Positions 8,929-18,525 of a stretch of 64,000 bases of DNA are shown one piece after another. The DNA lies in NCBI RefSeq assembly GCF_014077505.1, contig NZ_JACGWA010000006.1, positions 1-64,000 on the forward strand. The letters are read 5' to 3'. Each line of letters opens with the position of its first letter. Position 1 is the stretch's first letter. The translations under genes were made by a program, and so were the position numbers. This DNA is from Colwellia sp. BRX10-3. GTDB lineage: Bacteria > Pseudomonadota > Gammaproteobacteria > Enterobacterales > Alteromonadaceae. The notes under the pieces were generated by a model. It had not been told where the DNA came from. It saw only the letters and a program-made list of their open reading frames with translations, and did not search any database.

Positions 8929-9678
8929 ATGTCAAAAATCATAAATTATTTTATTTTTACATTACTAATTGTCTGCTCTACAAAATCTATAGCTGAGCAA
9001 ACATTAAAAGTTGGCGTGGGTAACTTTCCTCCTTTCTTTATTGAAAGTGGTAAAAAAGGCATATTCATTGAAATCATCGATGAAATTTTCAAACAATTAC
9101 CTGAATATAAAGTCGAATACATTTTTATGAGTAATAGCCGGATATTGCATGAAATTAATTATGGCAAGTCCATTGATGTTGCTTGTAATATATTTCCTAG
9201 CTCAAAGTTAAATGCCTATTTATCAGTGCCGATATTTCGTTTTAGAGATGTTGCTATTTCAAAAAAATCATCAAAGCTAATAATCAATAATATAAATGAT
9301 TTACGGGGAAAATCTATTGCCGCTTATCAGGGCGCAACAGAATTGCTTGGTGATGAATTTAAGCAAATTGCTAAAAAAAATCATCAATATTCAGAACACG
9401 CACACCCTAAAGACACTACTAATCTTATGATCTCTGGAAAAAAGGACATTAGAGTTGGTGATATCAACATTTTTTGGAACGACTTAAATAATATCCATTA
9501 CGATAATATAGCCGGTATCACACAAAACGATTTTTCGGTACATTACTTATGGCCTGACGTATATTCCCATATGGCTTTTAAAGAGGTACAGCTAAAAAAC
9601 CTTGTCGATGAGATAATTAAGGAATTAAAGTCAAATGGCACGATTAAAAAAATATATTCCCGATATGAAATGCAATAA
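8929..9678 (+). CDS. Periplasmic solute-binding protein, amino-acid type (SBP_bac_3-like)
   Basis: The 249-residue protein has a cleavable signal peptide ending near SIAEQ, then a type II periplasmic binding fold: LKVGVGNFPPFF (first strand), EINYGKSIDVACNIFP, RDVAISKKSSKLI, NDLRGKSIAAYQGAT. The closing helix is LVDEIIKELKSNGTIKKIYSRY. No permease or ATPase gene is next to it, so it is an orphan binding protein; such orphans may act as sensors or serve a distant transporter. It is flanked by the diverged repeats at 8681 and 9961. The ligand cannot be predicted. Confidence 0.8.
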   Translation: MSKIINYFIFTLLIVCSTKSIAEQTLKVGVGNFPPFFIESGKKGIFIEIIDEIFKQLPEYKVEYIFMSNSRILHEINYGKSIDVACNIFPSSKLNAYLSVPIFRFRDVAISKKSSKLIINNINDLRGKSIAAYQGATELLGDEFKQIAKKNHQYSEHAHPKDTTNLMISGKKDIRVGDINIFWNDLNNIHYDNIAGITQNDFSVHYLWPDVYSHMAFKEVQLKNLVDEIIKELKSNGTIKKIYSRYEMQ

Positions 9679-9960
9679 TAGTCTGGATTATTTTTACTTG
9701 TCATCTGTGTGCCCTATGTAAAAATAGTCGAAAAAAGAATAGCTAAAGTTTCCGTTTTTCGAGTCAATAAAATCATTTTACAAGGGTTGTAATAATATTT
9801 TCAATTACCAGTTGTGTTTATATACATTACTGGTCTATCTATACCTGTTACTTTCAAATAACCCATTTCTATACAAAAAATATTAGGTGTAGCTTGTACC
9901 AACTACGTGAATTCTTTTATCTCACAAATGAGCAACATCCGGTGTTATGTCACGTTAACT

Positions 9961-10022
9961 CAACACAAAGTTTGAACGCTTCACCTCTATTTTAAGACGT
10001 TTAAGCTTTATTATGAATAATT
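9961..10022 (+). repeat. Diverged direct repeat, copy 2
   Basis: This is the second copy of the element at 8681-8742 (CAACACAAAGTTT, CGCTTCAC, AAGACGTTTA, GAATAATT). It lies in the 433-bp gap between the solute-binding protein gene and the oligopeptidase gene, just upstream of the hairpin at 10039-10070. Confidence 0.55.
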
Positions 10023-10038
10023 CACTAACTTAATTGAT

Positions 10039-10070
10039 AAAAGCTCGATAGACTTGTTCATCGGGCTTTT
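10039..10070 (+). terminator. Probable terminator
   Basis: The inverted repeat AAAAGC-T-CGAT/ATCG-G-GCTTTT has a ten-base loop and a following T-rich stretch. It sits between the solute-binding protein gene and the oligopeptidase gene, about 40 bp before the latter's start. It could also act as a leader hairpin of that gene. Confidence 0.55.
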
Positions 10071-10111
10071 GCTTTATTCTTGCAACCTCATTATTTACTT
10101 AGGAGCACTTA

Positions 10112-12235
10112 GTGCCAACATCTTCAATTATTTCAGCTATACCAAAGCCATCAAACAATAACATTGCCGCACCAATTGCTAAAAAAATTCCTCATAAAAT
10201 GACAATACATAATCATCAACGTGTTGATAATTACTATTGGATGCGTGATGACCAGCGTAGCGATGAAACAATACTGGCACACCTTAATGCTGAAAATAAC
10301 TATGCTGATGCTATGTTGGCAGATCAAAAGCCGTTACAAGAAGCTCTTTTTCAAGAGCTAAAAGCACGAATAGTAAAAGATGATAATACCGTGCCAGCCA
10401 AAGACGGTAAATATTGGTATCAAAGTGAAATAAATGGTGAACAAGAGTTTTCAAATTTTTACCGCGCAACAAGTTTTACTGGTGAGAACAAAACCCTGTT
10501 ATTAGATGTTAATGCCCGCGCCAAAGACCATGATTTTTATGACTTAGGTGATGTAGCTATTAGTCCTAATGACCAACTTATGTCCATATCGGAAGATACC
10601 GACAGCCGTCGTATATACACTATTTGCTTTAAAGACTTGAATAAAGCACCTGGCTCAACAGATGCTTATTTAACCGATATACTCGTAGAAACCGAAGGGC
10701 AGATTGTTTGGGCTAACGACAATCAAACCGTATTCTATGTAAAAAAAGATCTAGACACCTTGTTAGGTACGCAAGTTTATCGACATAAATTAGGAACCGT
10801 ACAAGCTGATGATGTTTTGGTTTATGAAGAAGACGATCACAGTTTTTACATGAGTTTAGATAAAAGCAGAGATGAGTCACAAATTTATATTAGTTTACAC
10901 GCCACTGAATCAACCCATTGCTTAGCGCTCAGTGCCGACGAACCTAATGGTGAGTTTAGCGAGTTATTTCCTTATCAAGAACAACACGAATATCACGCGG
11001 ATAAAATGGGTGAATTCTTTTATATTGTCAGCAATCATCAAGCTAAAAACTTTAAGTTGATGAAAGCGGCTGTCGATCAAGTTCACGATATAAATAACTG
11101 GCAAGAAGTTATTCCACACAGAAGCCATGTTTTACTTGAAGGCATTGAATTATTTCATAGCTACATTGTGATCACCGAGCGAGAAAACGGCCAGATTCGT
11201 TTTATCGTTCACACCACTAGCGGTGAAAATGCTGGTCAACAATATCCATTATCGTTTGACGACCCTTGCTATTTTGCTTGCCTTGGCGATAACCCAGAAC
11301 CGGAAAGTACAATCGCACGATTATACTATTCGAGCTTAACAACACCTGGTTCATTATTTGAATTTGACTTAGCTACCGGAGAGCGAAAGCTACTTAAGCA
11401 GCAAAAAGTATTAGGTGAGTTTACTAAAGAAAATTATCAATCAGAACGATTGTTCATATCCGCACGTGATGGTGTAGAAGTACCAGTTTCTCTTGTTTAT
11501 CGTAGCGATAGCTTTAAAAAAGATGGCACTAACCCCCTACTTCAATACGGTTACGGTGCTTATGGCATTACCATCGACCCTAATTTTTCGAGTCAAACGT
11601 TAAGCTTACTCGACCGAGGTTTTGTTTACGTTATCGCCCATGTTCGTGGCTCTGAAATGCTAGGTAGAGCATGGTATGACTTTGGCAAAATGGCGCATAA
11701 ACAAAATAGCTTTAACGACTTTATCGATGTTACCAAGGCATTAGTGTCACAAGGTTATGGTGCGAAAGATAAAATATTCGCTTCAGGTGGCAGCGCTGGG
11801 GGTTTATTAATGGGCGCAGTGGTTAATCAGGCTCCTGAGCTATATTTAGGAATTGGCGCCCATGTACCATTTCTAGACGTGTTAACCACTATGCTCGACG
11901 AAACCATACCGCTAACCACTAATGAATATGACGAATGGGGTAACCCTAACGAAGCCCAAGCTTATCAAGATATTTTAGCGTATTCGCCAATTGATAATAT
12001 TAGTGCGCAACACTACCCAAATATATTGGTAACCACCGGATTACACGACTCTCAAGTACAATACTTTGAACCCATGAAATGGGTAGCAAAACTTCGAGAA
12101 CATAAAACAGACGATAACCTTCTGTTATTTAAAACAGATATGGATGCCGGACATGGCGGCGCATCAGGACGTTTTAAAAGCTTAAGAGAGAAAGCTTTAG
12201 AGATGAGCTTTTTTATCTCTCTGCTTAGTAAGTAA
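10112..12235 (+). CDS. ptrB: Oligopeptidase B (S9A prolyl oligopeptidase family)
   Basis: The 707-residue cytoplasmic serine peptidase starts with GTG at 10112, six bases after AGGAG. The first 430 residues form the beta-propeller (MTIHNHQRVDNYYWMRDD, KDGKYWYQSEINGEQEF). The hydrolase domain carries the nucleophile in GGSAGGLLMG (Ser about 565), the Asp in GLHDSQVQYFEP, and the His in DAGHGGASGR. The family cleaves short peptides after Lys or Arg, and the length agrees with enterobacterial PtrB (about 690). It is a single-gene unit bounded by a hairpin on each side. Confidence 0.92.
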   Translation: MPTSSIISAIPKPSNNNIAAPIAKKIPHKMTIHNHQRVDNYYWMRDDQRSDETILAHLNAENNYADAMLADQKPLQEALFQELKARIVKDDNTVPAKDGKYWYQSEINGEQEFSNFYRATSFTGENKTLLLDVNARAKDHDFYDLGDVAISPNDQLMSISEDTDSRRIYTICFKDLNKAPGSTDAYLTDILVETEGQIVWANDNQTVFYVKKDLDTLLGTQVYRHKLGTVQADDVLVYEEDDHSFYMSLDKSRDESQIYISLHATESTHCLALSADEPNGEFSELFPYQEQHEYHADKMGEFFYIVSNHQAKNFKLMKAAVDQVHDINNWQEVIPHRSHVLLEGIELFHSYIVITERENGQIRFIVHTTSGENAGQQYPLSFDDPCYFACLGDNPEPESTIARLYYSSLTTPGSLFEFDLATGERKLLKQQKVLGEFTKENYQSERLFISARDGVEVPVSLVYRSDSFKKDGTNPLLQYGYGAYGITIDPNFSSQTLSLLDRGFVYVIAHVRGSEMLGRAWYDFGKMAHKQNSFNDFIDVTKALVSQGYGAKDKIFASGGSAGGLLMGAVVNQAPELYLGIGAHVPFLDVLTTMLDETIPLTTNEYDEWGNPNEAQAYQDILAYSPIDNISAQHYPNILVTTGLHDSQVQYFEPMKWVAKLREHKTDDNLLLFKTDMDAGHGGASGRFKSLREKALEMSFFISLLSK

Positions 12236-12258
12236 AGCTATTGGAGTAGATTGTTGTC

Positions 12259-12302
12259 GTTGCTATTCACAAGTTTGCTTAACTTAACTTGTAAATAGCA
12301 AC
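12259..12302. repeat. Long inverted repeat downstream of ptrB
   Basis: The arms GTTGCTATTCACAAGTT and AACTTGTAAATAGCAAC pair over 17 bp with one mismatch around a 10-base loop. There is no U-run after it, so it is not a textbook terminator. It may still end or stabilise the ptrB transcript, or be a small palindromic element. Confidence 0.6.
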
Positions 12303-12490
12303 AGTCCTTACAATAACGGATTACAACTACCGCACAGTAGACGTTTTTATTAAGCCAGTTCGTCCTAGCCAATAGTTAACTTCAATACCCACAATGAATC
12401 CGTAAAAGTAATGCCGATATAGCCAATCAAGCTTATAATTAACCTTAAGAGCTTTGTTTAACTGCTTATAAATAATTAATTAACGGCAAT

Positions 12491-12937
12491 TCAAACAGCA
12501 GGTAAATTTTCAGCTAGCCATTGTTTAAATTGTACTTTCGGTAAAGCCCCTGACATACGCGCAATTTCTTTACCGTGATGAAATATCATTAAAGTAGGAA
12601 TTGAACGAATATTATAACCTCCGCCAGTATGTTGATTATGTTCAGTATCTAGCTTCACAAAACAAGCCTGAGTAAACATTTCACCAGCAACCTGTTCAAA
12701 GGTGGGTGCAAATTGCTTACATGGCCCACACCATGGCGCCCAAAAATCTACAACCACAGGCAAACCATTGTCTGTAACATAACGGCTGAAATTTTTATCG
12801 CTACCGACAATAGGTTTTGTTGAAAGCACAGGTTTTCCACACTTGCCACAAACAGGCTTGTTATTAAGTTTTACTTTGGCTAGACGGTTTTTCGTACAGC
12901 AACTTGAACAAACTATTTGAATAGGTAAATCAGACAT
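12491..12937 (-). CDS. trxC: Thioredoxin 2 (zinc-binding)
   Basis: This 148-residue thioredoxin starts at ATG 12937 behind GAGG; the longer frame from 13024 has no ribosome site. The N-terminal zinc finger is CSSC...CGKC (residues about 9-12 and 29-32), and the active site is WCGPCK (about 66). The conserved cis-Pro lies in SIPTLMIFHHGKEI. Trx2 reduces protein disulfides and is tied to oxidative stress in Escherichia coli. It is transcribed divergently from the gene at 13250. Confidence 0.93.
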   Translation of the reverse strand: MSDLPIQIVCSSCCTKNRLAKVKLNNKPVCGKCGKPVLSTKPIVGSDKNFSRYVTDNGLPVVVDFWAPWCGPCKQFAPTFEQVAGEMFTQACFVKLDTEHNQHTGGGYNIRSIPTLMIFHHGKEIARMSGALPKVQFKQWLAENLPAV

Positions 12938-13249
12938 TGTTAAACCTCGGTAAAAAGTAGCTTTGAATTTGTTTGAAAATAGAAAGTAGAGTATTAATAT
13001 GGGTTTCTGCTGCTTTAAATTCAAGTGAACCGGTCTTATTAATGGATTTTACAGCCGAGATATCAGTGTATTTTTTAACTATTGTGCTCTGCTGTTAATT
13101 ATTAAAGGTTATTTAACATTAGATGCCTGAGTTAATTACTATCTCGACTACACTACACAACACACCACAACAGTGCTGACTTACGCTTGCTTTATACAAA
13201 CCACATGGTTATTCTGATTTTTTTAAGCATCACAAGTTAACATATTAGT
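12938..13249. other. Divergent intergenic region trxC / homocysteine methyltransferase-like
   Basis: This is 312 bp of non-coding sequence between divergent genes. It must hold two promoters, but no site could be assigned with confidence. Confidence 0.35.
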
Positions 13250-14158
13250 ATGAAATTACCCTCTATATTGCCAATAATTCTTGATGGAGGCATGGGTCGA
13301 GAACTTGAGCGCATTGGCGCGCCTTTTCAGCAACCAGAATGGTCAGCACATGCGTTAATTGCAGCCCCGCATTTTATCTCTCAAGTACATCGCAACTTTA
13401 TTGATGCCGGTGCAGAAATCATTACCACGAATACCTACGCGTTAGTGCCGTTTCATATTGGTGAAAAACGTCTTAATGAACAAGGGGCTAACCTCATCAA
13501 GCTAGCCGCTAAGTTAGCTCGAGATTGCGTTAAGACTAATTCAGGTGTATTGGTTGCGGGCTGTATCCCACCCGTTTTAGGCTCTTACCGACCAGATTTA
13601 TTTTCAGTTGAACAAGCCAAACCATTACTTGAACCCTTAATAAATAATCAAGAAGCTGATGTAGACTTCTGGTTGGCCGAAACAATATCTTCAATTGCAG
13701 AAGCCGCAATGGTTAAGGCCCGCACGGCACTAACTAACAAACCGACCTGGATTTCATTTACTGTGAAAGATGAAATAGCCACCGAATCAAAGCTACGTTC
13801 TGGAGAATCTGTTTTTGATGCCGTTAGCCTAATAGCAGGACAAAATGTATCTGCGATATTATTTAATTGCAGTGCTGTTGAAGTGATGGAAACAGCACTA
13901 ATTAATGCTAAACAAGCGTTATTAGCTCAAGGACTTGAAAACGAAGTTCAGCTAGGTGTGTACGCGAATAATTTCCCGCCCATCGGTGAACTGCGTGAGG
14001 CAAATAATGATGAAGGTTTGTCTATTATAAGAAATGATGTTTCACCAAAAAAATACCGTCAATTTGTATCTGCATGGATTAACGCCGGCGCATCGATTGT
14101 TGGTGGTTGCTGTGGAGTTTCACCCGAACATATCAAGGAATTAGCCAAGCTTAAATAA
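13250..14158 (+). CDS. Homocysteine S-methyltransferase family protein
   Basis: The 302-residue (beta/alpha)8 protein begins LPIILDGGMGRELERIGAP. It carries the three zinc-type cysteines of the family: one in LFNCSAVE (about 205) and the pair in GGCCGVSPEHI (about 286). Other blocks are IITTNTYA and WLAETISSIAEA. Members transfer a methyl group from S-methylmethionine or similar donors to homocysteine; the exact donor is not readable here. The start is the first ATG, with only a weak AAGT-type site. It stands alone, with no met operon neighbours. Confidence 0.85.
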   Translation: MKLPSILPIILDGGMGRELERIGAPFQQPEWSAHALIAAPHFISQVHRNFIDAGAEIITTNTYALVPFHIGEKRLNEQGANLIKLAAKLARDCVKTNSGVLVAGCIPPVLGSYRPDLFSVEQAKPLLEPLINNQEADVDFWLAETISSIAEAAMVKARTALTNKPTWISFTVKDEIATESKLRSGESVFDAVSLIAGQNVSAILFNCSAVEVMETALINAKQALLAQGLENEVQLGVYANNFPPIGELREANNDEGLSIIRNDVSPKKYRQFVSAWINAGASIVGGCCGVSPEHIKELAKLK

Positions 14159-14325
14159 CTTTGTAATTTTATAAGCTTGGAAAAAAGTATGAAAATAAAA
14201 AATAAAAAACTCAGCCATGATAAATACTAACTATAAGCTTTAAAAAAATATTTATGAAACAAGTGCCCTAGCTATTATGGATGAACTGATAAGTTATAGA
14301 GCGGTAAATATATTATTCACAGCCA

Positions 14326-15993
14326 TTAACTCATATGTCGTTGTTGTCGCTGTAACGACTTATTTTTAACCGTAGCTGCTACTTGTGGTACCGCATAAAG
14401 ATTCAAGCTGCTAAACAAGCTTTTCAATTTAGCTGCCTCGTAATCTTGTTCAATCTTTTCGATAACCAATGCATGTTTTTCTGGATACAAAGCTTCAACC
14501 GCTTGCGAAATTAACTCAAATAACTTTTTCAGGTTAATTTTATGTATTTGCCCTGTTTTGTTAAATATCCATTCGGTAATCGCCATAAAATCATCAAACG
14601 GTTCATCCGACAACATATGAGGTAAAGCGTATTTAAAACGTCCCGAATTACCTATCATGTCCCAATAGCGAGCAAAACGGTTAATACGCTGCATACTGGT
14701 GAAACTCACCCTATCGGTACTTAATATATTAAAAGGCGGTAAAGGGTTAAAACGTAAATCGTACGCTTGAGTATGACGAATAATAGGGCTACCTTTTAAA
14801 CGTTTCAAAATACCCATTTGAATTTCATGCGGCCTGCAATGATATAGCTGGTTGAAGCTATCTTTAAAACTGTCGAAGGTTTCGCCGGGTAAACCAAAAA
14901 TAAGATCAGCATGAATATGGGCGTGAGTATTATCTTTTAACCAGATTAAATTGTCTTTCGATTTGGCGTTATTTTGCTTACGGCTAATATTCTTTTGAAC
15001 CTCTGTATTAAAGGTTTGTATGCCAATTTCAAATTGTAAACTGCCTTCAGGAAACTGTGCTAATAGCTCTTTTAACTTTCTAGGTAGATGATCTGGCACT
15101 ACTTCAAAATGGAGATAAAGATCATCAGTCATTCGATCTAAGAAAAACTGCATAATTTGCATCGTGGTATTAATGTTTAAATTAAAAGTTCTATCGATAA
15201 ACTTAAAATTTCGTGCGCCACGGTTATACAGAATTTCCATTTGCTCAAGAAATAGCACTATCTCAAATGGCACTGAGGTTTTATCTAAAGACGATAAACA
15301 AAATTCACACTTAAACGGACAACCACGCGACGCCTCAACGTACAGCAGGCGATGAGTTAAATCTTCATCGGTATAATACTGATAAGGTGACGCTAATTCT
15401 TTTAATTCAACAGGCTTCGAATTGAGAATTTTTTTATCCAGTGGTACATCATTTATAATGTCTTTACACAGTTGATAAAAACTTAAATCTGCCGGCCCTG
15501 TTAAAACATAATCGGCACTGGCAACAATCGCTTGCTGCTCAGTTTCATAACTTACTTCTGGCCCACCTAAAACAATTTTAATTTCTGGGGCGATCACTTT
15601 TAACAGGCTTACCACATCGGTGGTTTCAACAATGTTCCAAATATAAACCCCAAAACCGACAATGTCGGGTTTACACGCTAATATTTGTTCAACAATATCA
15701 ATGGCACGCGTTTGAATAATAAACTCTTTTATTACACAAAATTCCTGCAACTCTTGTAAATTAGCGTAAAGATAACGTAGACCAAAACTGGTGTGAAAGT
15801 AGCGTGCATTAAGAGTCGCAAGTACGATTTTTGGCGCGTCTTTATCTATTTTGTTACTGGCAAGTGAATTATTTGAAATGGGATTAGGCTTTATTGAAGC
15901 AGGTTCAGTTGCATTTAGTGAATGAGGAGTATTATCTTCAGTCAGATGAATTTGTGTAACGGGTAGTTCAGTGTGGTGTTTTTGCGCTGCCAT
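14326..15993 (-). CDS. B12-binding domain radical SAM protein (DUF4080 type)
   Basis: The protein is about 555 residues. I place the start at ATG 15993; a TTG at 16029 would add 12 residues. The N-terminal domain (IVLATLNARYFHTSFGLRYL to GGPEVSYE) is a cobalamin-binding-like Rossmann fold. The radical SAM core follows with the cluster motif RGCPFKCEFC (C-x3-C-x2-C) and IHADLIFGLPGET. The C-terminal part matches the DUF4080 extension. Such proteins probably carry out a B12-dependent methylation or rearrangement, but no substrate is known. The extra 45 residues at the N-terminus are low-complexity and may be dispensable. Confidence 0.85.
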   Translation of the reverse strand: MAAQKHHTELPVTQIHLTEDNTPHSLNATEPASIKPNPISNNSLASNKIDKDAPKIVLATLNARYFHTSFGLRYLYANLQELQEFCVIKEFIIQTRAIDIVEQILACKPDIVGFGVYIWNIVETTDVVSLLKVIAPEIKIVLGGPEVSYETEQQAIVASADYVLTGPADLSFYQLCKDIINDVPLDKKILNSKPVELKELASPYQYYTDEDLTHRLLYVEASRGCPFKCEFCLSSLDKTSVPFEIVLFLEQMEILYNRGARNFKFIDRTFNLNINTTMQIMQFFLDRMTDDLYLHFEVVPDHLPRKLKELLAQFPEGSLQFEIGIQTFNTEVQKNISRKQNNAKSKDNLIWLKDNTHAHIHADLIFGLPGETFDSFKDSFNQLYHCRPHEIQMGILKRLKGSPIIRHTQAYDLRFNPLPPFNILSTDRVSFTSMQRINRFARYWDMIGNSGRFKYALPHMLSDEPFDDFMAITEWIFNKTGQIHKINLKKLFELISQAVEALYPEKHALVIEKIEQDYEAAKLKSLFSSLNLYAVPQVAATVKNKSLQRQQRHMS

Positions 15994-16205
15994 ACAGGAT
16001 CTTAAATACCTTAGATAATATAGCGGCAATTATACGGTGATTGGTAAGATTATTCAGTAATCTTATTTTCCCACAACAAACTATCTGTCTTTCGCATGAC
16101 AACTTGTTATCTCACTATGGTTCTCAGGGAATATATAGACGTTTCCTTTAGAACAAGTCTATAGTGTTGTTACGCGAAACAATATTTACAGAGAAAGGAT
16201 CAATA

Positions 16206-16448
16206 ATGGATATTAATGAAATTACTGCTTTTTTTGGTTGGTGTACTGTCATTAATTTTAGTGTTTACATGTTTTCAGCATTGGCTATTATCGTGTTTAA
16301 ACGCTTTACGACTAACTTACACAGTAAGATAATGGATATCGATGCCAAAACATTACCTTCGCTGTACTATAACTATATGGGTAATTATAAGTTAGCTATT
16401 GTTATATTTAATATTGCACCCTATATTGCATTGAAGTTGATGGTATAG
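16206..16448 (+). CDS. Small membrane protein, DUF6868-like
   Basis: This 80-residue protein has two membrane segments (about 10-32 and 57-77) and a central soluble loop (HSKIMDIDAKTLPSLYYNY). The ATG at 16206 follows AAAGGA with good spacing, so I prefer it over the frame opening at 16164. The pattern DINEITAFFGWCTVIN is typical of small two-helix proteins in Alteromonadales annotated as DUF6868. Function is unknown. Confidence 0.65.
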   Translation: MDINEITAFFGWCTVINFSVYMFSALAIIVFKRFTTNLHSKIMDIDAKTLPSLYYNYMGNYKLAIVIFNIAPYIALKLMV

Positions 16449-16514
16449 AGCCAAATTCAGCATAAACAGGTCGTCATAATCAACACCTTTTACCTAGTGT
16501 TACCAATTAAGTTT

Positions 16515-17030
16515 TTAGCCATTAAATTGGGAAAATTTTAATGACAATACTGTTGCCAATTTAACTTGTCCTTTAAGTTTTAAAACTTCGATTATACATT
16601 CGATGGTGCATAAACCACCTTTAGGTTGATTGGCTCTAAGCTTGTATAAAGAATCATTTTCCGTTTTCAATGTGAATTGTGGAGCATTTTTTAAATAAGG
16701 GCTCTGGTTAAAGATTTTTTTTGATTCCTGCCACGTAGCATCAATAATAATAATGTTTTCATATTTTTCGATTGTTACTGATGGTAATAGCGATGGTAAT
16801 AGCGATGTTACTACTGAGGGTGTTACCGGTGATATTGCAGGCGATAATTCTCTCTGCGAATATAATAATACCACCTCTTTATTCTCTATTAGTCGAATAA
16901 GGTCTTTATTAGGGTTTATTCTTTCCCAGAGTACACGTTTAACAATGTTATTAGCACTTTCTATCGCAAGAGCACCAGTGTTGGTTGCCCTTTGCAATTC
17001 ACGTTCATGTGTAAGTAAAAAAATTTTCAT
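16515..17030 (-). CDS. DTW domain protein (TapT-like)
   Basis: The 171-residue protein shows the DTW family blocks: LLTHERELQRATNTGALA at the start, IIIDATWQESKKIF (the DTW-like motif, about 95-108), and LRANQPKGGLCTIECI near the end. Members such as TapT add an aminocarboxypropyl group from SAM to tRNA uridine. A low-complexity stretch (SLLPSLLPS, about 76-84) is encoded by a short tandem 12-bp repeat around 16780-16804. The family's N-terminal Cys cluster is absent, so the RNA target may differ. Confidence 0.75.
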   Translation of the reverse strand: MKIFLLTHERELQRATNTGALAIESANNIVKRVLWERINPNKDLIRLIENKEVVLLYSQRELSPAISPVTPSVVTSLLPSLLPSVTIEKYENIIIIDATWQESKKIFNQSPYLKNAPQFTLKTENDSLYKLRANQPKGGLCTIECIIEVLKLKGQVKLATVLSLKFSQFNG

Positions 17031-17135
17031 TTTATGCTATTTTTTTTCTTTTTATTTACTGTTCCGCTTTAGATTATTGCAGTAAGCCTTGTTCGTCATA
17101 TTTGACGAACAATAGCTCAAAACATGCATATTGCT

Positions 17136-18107
17136 CTACTGTAAACAACATTTCTTATATTTTTTTCCACTGCCACATGAGCAAGGATCGTTGCGGCCAA
17201 CTGTCGGCAATGAACTTACAGGCACACTGTTCTCTAAAATTGTTTTTTCGTCGTATAAAATGTTAGACAATAAACCGCCCTCGCCCATTAACGAGTCAAA
17301 TATATCATTGTCTTCGTTTGAAATATTATCAAGCATGTTAACGTCTGAGCTATCATCTTCGTCATCATCAATCCAAGATTGTAAGGTTTCAATAAGATTA
17401 AACTCTAATTGAATAATGCCAGATTCAATCAAACTTGGTGCTGCAAGCCTATGCCACGCTTTTACTTCGTCTTGTTTAAAACGGTCTTCATCAAATAAAT
17501 TTTGATCACATAAACCAATAAACTGATTTTTAAAATCATCCAGTTTATATTGAATACAAGAATCGGCTAATGCGCTAATTAAAAAGTTATTAATCGAACT
17601 CGGTATAGCTAGAAATGCGGCTAACCAACGAGAGACGTGTTCATTTAATTCGGTTTTATCTATTGTGCCCACTTCATATTGCGCAAATACTGCTTCCATT
17701 GCAGAGGCTTTGCAATACATGGCTTGATGACCATCAATAATATAGTCAGATAAGGCTTGCGTATTACCATTGCCGACATTATAAAATAAGGTTGACGTTA
17801 ATTCAGTGACCGCATCACCGAATACACCTTCTATGGGGGTTAAAAACGAGTCACTGCGCGAAAATAATTGTAAACACTTTGACAACGCAGGAGTATATTT
17901 TAATTCTGCTAGTAATAATGTGCCAAAAAATAAAATGGCATTTTGCTCATCGGTCAGCGATGTATCATCTGCGATAAATTGATCTATTAATCGCTCTAAA
18001 TCAGGATAAAATACTGACCAATTCGTTTTAACTGCTTCGATCGCTGCAACAGGTAGTTCGTTACCATGTGCATTGGCGATTACCAATAAAGCTTGTTCTA
18101 AATTCAT
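17136..18107 (-). CDS. DUF1186-like protein with C-terminal SEC-C zinc motif
   Basis: The 323-residue protein has an all-helical body (about 1-225) resembling DUF1186. An acidic linker (DDDEDDSSD) follows, and the protein ends in the SEC-C motif VGRNDPCSCGSGKKYKKCC (Cys-x-Cys...Cys-Cys), a zinc site also found at the end of SecA. Proteins of this type are common in proteobacteria, with no fixed role; a chaperone or ribosome link has been suggested for SEC-C proteins in general. It is the last core gene before the tRNA-Ser island boundary. Confidence 0.8.
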   Translation of the reverse strand: MNLEQALLVIANAHGNELPVAAIEAVKTNWSVFYPDLERLIDQFIADDTSLTDEQNAILFFGTLLLAELKYTPALSKCLQLFSRSDSFLTPIEGVFGDAVTELTSTLFYNVGNGNTQALSDYIIDGHQAMYCKASAMEAVFAQYEVGTIDKTELNEHVSRWLAAFLAIPSSINNFLISALADSCIQYKLDDFKNQFIGLCDQNLFDEDRFKQDEVKAWHRLAAPSLIESGIIQLEFNLIETLQSWIDDDEDDSSDVNMLDNISNEDNDIFDSLMGEGGLLSNILYDEKTILENSVPVSSLPTVGRNDPCSCGSGKKYKKCCLQ

Positions 18108-18370
18108 GTAAATTCCACGTTATATAATCAATGATGCTGGCAAATGCCGATGGTTATATATTAACACTTCCTAATGCTGTTTCCATTTAAACCAGCAAAT
18201 ACGACAGAACTTTAAAATAGATATTCACTATAACTTTCAAAATGGTTTCTTTGATTGAAAATGCAAAAGCCCACTAATAGCTCTATATCTGCAAGTGAGA
18301 TGGAAACTTTAAAACTACTCTAAGGATTAGCGCTTCAAACCCTATTTCTATAATTAACCACTCAAATAGC

Positions 18371-18406
18371 AAAAAGGCGCTAACCTTTCGATTAGCGCCT
18401 TCTTTT
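18371..18406 (-). terminator. Hairpin of tRNA-Ser remnant module 1
   Basis: A perfect stem GGCGCTAA/TTAGCGCC with loop CCTTTCGA is flanked by A5 and T-rich ends. It directly precedes a tRNA-Ser 3'-end remnant, exactly as the real terminator (59029-59064) lies beside the real tRNA. The loop CTTTCGA is shared with that terminator. Confidence 0.75.
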
Positions 18407-18410
18407 GATG

Positions 18411-18470
18411 TGGCGGTGAGATAGAGATTTGGACTCCACAAATAGGTACTTTGCTACGAACCCAATTATC
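18411..18470 (-). pseudogene. Degenerate tRNA-Ser 3' end, copy 1
   Basis: Read on the minus strand, this ends in TCTCACCGCCA with a T-arm-like GAGTCCAAATCTC, matching the 3' end of tRNA-Ser(UGA). Upstream of the T-arm it diverges (AAAGTACCTATTTGTG). That same divergent stretch recurs at 58961-59005, so the two copies derive from one ancestor. There is no anticodon arm, so it is not functional. Confidence 0.7.
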
Positions 18471-18491
18471 AGGTTTGGTAAACACCAGACG

Positions 18492-18523
18492 AAAAAAAAC
18501 CGCTAATAAATTAGCGGTTTTTT
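18492..18523 (-). terminator. Hairpin beside the displaced tRNA-Ser end
   Basis: The stem AAACCGCTAAT/ATTAGCGGTTT with outer A- and T-runs lies three bases from the 66-bp repeat. It corresponds in position to the tRNA-Ser terminator at 59029-59064. Confidence 0.7.
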
Positions 18524-18525
18524 AG

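Noticed and set aside
16753-17085. 110-codon plus-strand frame
   Set aside because: It is antisense to the DTW gene, and its Asp/Gly/Asn repeats come from the 12-bp tandem repeat that encodes SLLPSLLPS on the other strand.
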